Source: Burkholderiales bacterium
GTDB taxonomy: Bacteria; Pseudomonadota; Gammaproteobacteria; Burkholderiales; Ga0077523
Direction of reading: 5' to 3'
Assembly (NCBI GenBank): GCA_019745565.1
Contig: JAIESW010000015.1
Location: 1-64,000 of the forward strand
DNA length: 64,000 nucleotides
Made by a program: the position numbers and the translations under genes. Of this stretch, positions 61,143 through 64,000 are shown in pieces (within the stretch, counting starts at the first letter, position 1; the number at the start of each line of letters is the position of its first letter). The notes beneath the pieces are model-generated. The model saw nothing but the letters and a program-made list of their open reading frames with translations. It had not been told where the DNA came from and did no database searches.

Positions 61143-61985
61143 CTAGAACTTCCCGTTCGAATTCTTCCAGTGCTCGCGAGCCGGGATCGCCTCGATCACG
61201 TCCCAGTGTTCCGCGAGCTTCCCGTTCGCCACGCGGAACAGGTCGTAGAACGCCGAATGCTTCCCGGCGAACTCGCCTTCGCTCACCACCAGCACGAAGT
61301 CGCCTTCGCCCAGCACCTGGTGGATGCGCGTGTATTTCAACGTGATGCCCTGCTGCGCCAGCGCCTGCAACGCGGCGCCCAGTCCGGACAGGCCGTCGGC
61401 GATCTGCGGGTTGTGCTGCCGGTAGTTCTCGCCGTCGAGATAGCCGGCGAGCTTCTCGCCACGGCCGTTGACCAGCACGTCCTCGACGAACGCCCGTACC
61501 AGCGCCTTGTTCGCTTCGGTCTTGCCGAAATCGGTCGCGGCGACCGGACCGTCGATCATCGTGCGGCCGCTCGGGTTCGGCTTCACCGGGGTTTCCTGCA
61601 GGTTATCCCAGTGCTCGACGATGCGGCCGTTCTCGAAGCGGAAGATGTCGAAGCCGATCTTCGGACCGAAGAAGTCGTAGTCGGTGTGCGCGAACACGTA
61701 GTCGCCATCCTGGAAGACGCGCACCGTCTTCACCTTGATGGCGCCCTTGGGGACGGCCTGCAGCAATGCGCCGATGCCGGCGAGGCCGTCGGCCACGGCG
61801 AGGTTGTGCTGGATGTACTTGTCCGGATTGATGGCGGCGACCGCCTTGCCGTCGCGCGTCTCGAGGCTCTTCAGCAGGGCAGTCACCTGTTCCTTCGGGC
61901 CGGCGGACTGGGCCTCGGCAGCGAGCGGCAGGACGGCGAGGGTGGCGACGGCGAGCGCCGGAACGAAGCGGGGGATGGGATGCAT
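61143..61985 (-). CDS. Secreted protein with two SnoaL-like domains
   Basis: The 280-residue product has a signal peptide ending AAEAQ. Two tandem SnoaL/NTF2-like domains follow: NPDKYIQHNLAVADGLAGIGALLQ and ENYRQHNPQIADGLSGLGAALQ open similarly, as do DFFGPKIGFDIFRFENGRIVEHWD and GEFAGKHSAFYDLFRVANGKLAEHWD. Internal duplication is clear. Such domains cover many cyclase or isomerase roles; no function is assigned. It faces a divergent AraC gene. Confidence 0.88.
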   Translation of the reverse strand: MHPIPRFVPALAVATLAVLPLAAEAQSAGPKEQVTALLKSLETRDGKAVAAINPDKYIQHNLAVADGLAGIGALLQAVPKGAIKVKTVRVFQDGDYVFAHTDYDFFGPKIGFDIFRFENGRIVEHWDNLQETPVKPNPSGRTMIDGPVAATDFGKTEANKALVRAFVEDVLVNGRGEKLAGYLDGENYRQHNPQIADGLSGLGAALQALAQQGITLKYTRIHQVLGEGDFVLVVSEGEFAGKHSAFYDLFRVANGKLAEHWDVIEAIPAREHWKNSNGKF

Positions 61986-62008
61986 GAGCGTTCTCCTGTG
62001 AAAGCGGC

Positions 62009-62029
62009 GGAAGGCCTCCGTGGCCTTCC
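62009..62029. promoter_or_regulatory. Inverted repeat in the leader of the SnoaL-like gene
   Basis: GGAAGGCC-TCCGT-GGCCTTCC is a perfect 8-bp inverted repeat, 24 nt upstream of the start codon. It could be an operator or an RNA hairpin that covers the leader. Confidence 0.45.
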
Positions 62030-62131
62030 GATCACGATGGTCATTTTGTGCATCTGTAGAAGGTCAAGACAGGTCCGGAGTGCTCATGTTGTGGTAAAAA
62101 TCGGACATCCTGAGCCCATCCTGATCGGACC

Positions 62132-63040
62132 ATGGCGCGCGCCAGGCACATCGAGACACTTCCCTATCGGCCGCCGCTGCAATACGCGCTCGATCTCGAG
62201 GTGATGACCGTGGACGAACTGCGGGGCCGGATGCCGCCGGGACAGCGGCATTTCGTGCACCGGATCGAGTTCCACATGCTGGTCCTGGTCACTCGGGGCC
62301 GGTTCACTCACATGGTCGACTTCGAGTACTACCCCTGCGCCAAGGGCACGCTGCTCGCACTGCGGCCGGGGCAGGTGCAGCGTTTCGAGCGCGCACCGGG
62401 ATGGCAAGGGTGGGTCGCCATGTTCCGTCCCGAGTTCCTGCTGCCTCTGCCGGGGCCGGTGATCGATGTCCAGGCCCGGGAGCGCATCGAGGCCCTGCCC
62501 ACGTCGCTCGAACTCGGGCCACGGACCCTGGCCGCCGCCGTCGAAGGCCTGCAGCGCATCCGCGACGATGCCGGCGTCCTGCCGCCCACCGCCGAGACCG
62601 GGGCGCTGTTGCGGCACCAGCTCTACGCACTGCTGCTGCGGCTGGCCATCGAGGCGGTCGGCCGCCGCGCCCTCCAGGCGGGAACGGCCGGCAGCCTGCA
62701 GCGGTTCCGCCGGTTCCAGGCCGCCGTGGAACGCGACTACGTGCGGGAACACGGTCTGGCGGGGTATGCTCGCCGGCTGGGATGTTCGGAACGCAGCCTG
62801 ACGCGGGCGGCCCTGGAGAGTGCCGGGATCGGCGCCAAGGCCTACCTGGTGAACCGGATCGTCCTGGAGGCCAAGCGGTTGCTGGCGCACACCGTTGCGC
62901 CGGTGGCCAATATTGCGGTCGACCTCGGCTTCGACGAGGCCACCAATTTCGTGAAGTTCTTCCGGCGCGAAGCCGGCTGCTCGCCCGGGGAGTTCCGGCG
63001 GCAGCAGGTGGAGGCCGGCATGGCAGACAGTCTCGATTGA
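62132..63040 (+). CDS. AraC-family regulator
   Basis: The 302-residue product has an N-terminal cupin sensor (LPPGQRHFVHRIEFHMLVLVTRGR-type region; DFEYYPCAKGTLLALRPGQVQRF) and a C-terminal pair of helix-turn-helix units (GLAGYARRLGCSERSLTRAAL and VAPVANIAVDLGFDEATNFVKFF). A direct repeat CATCCTGA, 11 bp apart, lies 8-26 nt upstream of its ATG. It diverges from the SnoaL-like gene and runs toward the nitronate monooxygenase gene. Confidence 0.88.
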   Translation: MARARHIETLPYRPPLQYALDLEVMTVDELRGRMPPGQRHFVHRIEFHMLVLVTRGRFTHMVDFEYYPCAKGTLLALRPGQVQRFERAPGWQGWVAMFRPEFLLPLPGPVIDVQARERIEALPTSLELGPRTLAAAVEGLQRIRDDAGVLPPTAETGALLRHQLYALLLRLAIEAVGRRALQAGTAGSLQRFRRFQAAVERDYVREHGLAGYARRLGCSERSLTRAALESAGIGAKAYLVNRIVLEAKRLLAHTVAPVANIAVDLGFDEATNFVKFFRREAGCSPGEFRRQQVEAGMADSLD

Positions 63041-63063
63041 CCGACCACAAGAACTAGAAGCCC

Positions 63064-64000
63064 ATGCTGAAGTCCGTCCCGACCGACGTCCCCGAACCGA
63101 CCCTCGCGCAACGCCTGCGCGGCCGCCTCGTGCTGCCGGTGATCGGTGCGCCGCTGTTCATCGTCTCCAACCCGGATCTGGTGGTCGCCCAGTGCACGAA
63201 CGGGGTGGTCGGATCGTTCCCGGCACTCAATGCTCGCCCGGCGGAACGGCTGGAGGAGTGGATCACGCTCATCGCCGCCTCGCTCGCGGCCCACGAGCGG
63301 GAGTACCCGGGTGCCAAGGTCGCGCCGTTTGCGGTGAACCAGATCATCCACCAGTCGAACGACCGGCTGGATCACGATCTCGACGTCTGCGTGCGCCACA
63401 AGGTGCCGATGATCATCACCAGCCTCAGGGCGCCGAACGACGTCGTGAAGCGCGTCCACGACTACGGCGGCGTGGTGTTCCATGACGTGATCTCGATCCG
63501 CCATGCGCAGAAGGCGCTGGAAGCGGGCGTCGACGGGCTGATCCTGGTGTGCGCCGGGGCCGGCGGTCATGCCGGCACGCTGAGCCCTTTCGCCCTGGTG
63601 CGCGAAGTGCGTCGCTTCTTCGACGGGCCGATCGCGCTGTCGGGGGCCATCACCGACGGGGCCGGCGTCCTGGCCGCGGAAGCCATGGGCGCCGACTTCG
63701 CCTACCTGGGAACGCGCTTCGTCGCCTCGCGCGAAGCCAATGCGACCGCAGCCTACAAGCAGGCCATCGTCGACAGTGCCGCCGCCGACATCGTGTACAC
63801 GCCGTACTTCACCGGCGTGCACGGCAATTATCTCAAGAGCAGTATCGCCAACGCCGGGCTCGACCCCGCCAACCTGCCCGAGGTGGACAAGGCCGCCATG
63901 GACTTCGGCACCGGCCGCGGCAAGGAAGCGGGCAAGAAGCCGTGGAAGGACATCTGGGGCGCGGGGCAGGGTGTGGGCAACATCCACGATGCGCCGGCCG
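63064..64000 (+). CDS. Nitronate monooxygenase-family protein (3' end outside the window)
   Basis: About 312 residues are visible from ATG (63,064). The TIM-barrel FMN enzyme shows LVLPVIGAPLFIVSNPDLVVAQCTNGVVGSFPALNARP, the active-site GAGGHAGTLSPFALV with catalytic His, and GPIALSGAITDGAGVLAAEAMGADFAYLGTRF that binds the FMN phosphate. Family members oxidise alkyl nitronates or act as enoyl-type reductases. It follows the AraC gene by 23 nt and may be its partner. The C-terminal part is missing. Confidence 0.93.
   Translation, partial: MLKSVPTDVPEPTLAQRLRGRLVLPVIGAPLFIVSNPDLVVAQCTNGVVGSFPALNARPAERLEEWITLIAASLAAHEREYPGAKVAPFAVNQIIHQSNDRLDHDLDVCVRHKVPMIITSLRAPNDVVKRVHDYGGVVFHDVISIRHAQKALEAGVDGLILVCAGAGGHAGTLSPFALVREVRRFFDGPIALSGAITDGAGVLAAEAMGADFAYLGTRFVASREANATAAYKQAIVDSAAADIVYTPYFTGVHGNYLKSSIANAGLDPANLPEVDKAAMDFGTGRGKEAGKKPWKDIWGAGQGVGNIHDAPA

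Overview
This 64 kb window is GC-rich and densely packed. Genes such as DUF3460, DUF2788, DUF2189 and tex, together with a protocatechuate/TRAP operon, point to a betaproteobacterium, probably Burkholderiales or a close relative. No rRNA, tRNA, CRISPR array, transposase or phage gene was recognised. All calls come from reading the sequence; no database was searched.

Region 1 (1-25,518) lies entirely on the minus strand and is a metal-resistance island. Read in the direction of transcription, it starts with a divalent-cation module: CzcI-like peptide, CzcC, CzcB and CzcA-like RND pump, then a Zn/Cd/Pb-type P1B ATPase. A copper-type module follows: OmpR/QseC-type two-component pair, second CzcI-like peptide, small lipoprotein, CusC-like channel, Tat-exported multicopper oxidase, CusF-like chaperone and DUF411 protein. 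The operon then continues, gene coupled to gene, into an unusual set: a small His/Met-rich secreted protein, a GT2 glycosyltransferase, a radical SAM/SPASM enzyme, an ArnT-like membrane glycosyltransferase and a cytochrome c. Next come a second two-component pair, preceded by two FNR-type boxes inside a 32-bp imperfect repeat, and three small secreted proteins, one of them extremely Met/Asp/Ser/Gly-rich.

Region 2 (25.6-48.5 kb) is mostly housekeeping and accessory genes: a cupin, a DsbA-like isomerase, a K+ channel-like protein, an AraC regulator, a Sel1-repeat protein, oligopeptidase B, a RES/Xre toxin-antitoxin pair, a second degenerate toxin-antitoxin pair, a CPA2 antiporter, an SMP-30 protein, a DMT transporter, Tex, several small enzymes, a DUF2330/RnfD-like pair and a tandem pair of BamE-like proteins.

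Region 3 (48.5-51.5 kb) holds a short gene at 49,159-49,332 that encodes a 57-residue, 13-cysteine metallothionein-like peptide. It overlaps a tyrosine-phosphatase-like gene by 4 nt and diverges from an AraC-family regulator. A strong terminator, with a possible sigma-28-type promoter just ahead of it, follows the regulator and may mark a small RNA.

Region 4 (51.6-64 kb) carries DUF808, then a minus-strand operon for uptake and ring cleavage of a protocatechuate-type aromatic acid (TRAP DctP-DctQ-DctM, pcaH, pcaG, pcaB). It ends with an SMP-30 lactonase-like gene coupled to a yqjK/yqjE/yqjD-type stress operon, an HD-domain protein, a double SnoaL-like secreted protein facing an AraC regulator, and a nitronate monooxygenase cut by the window edge. 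At least seven copies of a dispersed GC-rich palindromic repeat sit between genes throughout regions 2 to 4.
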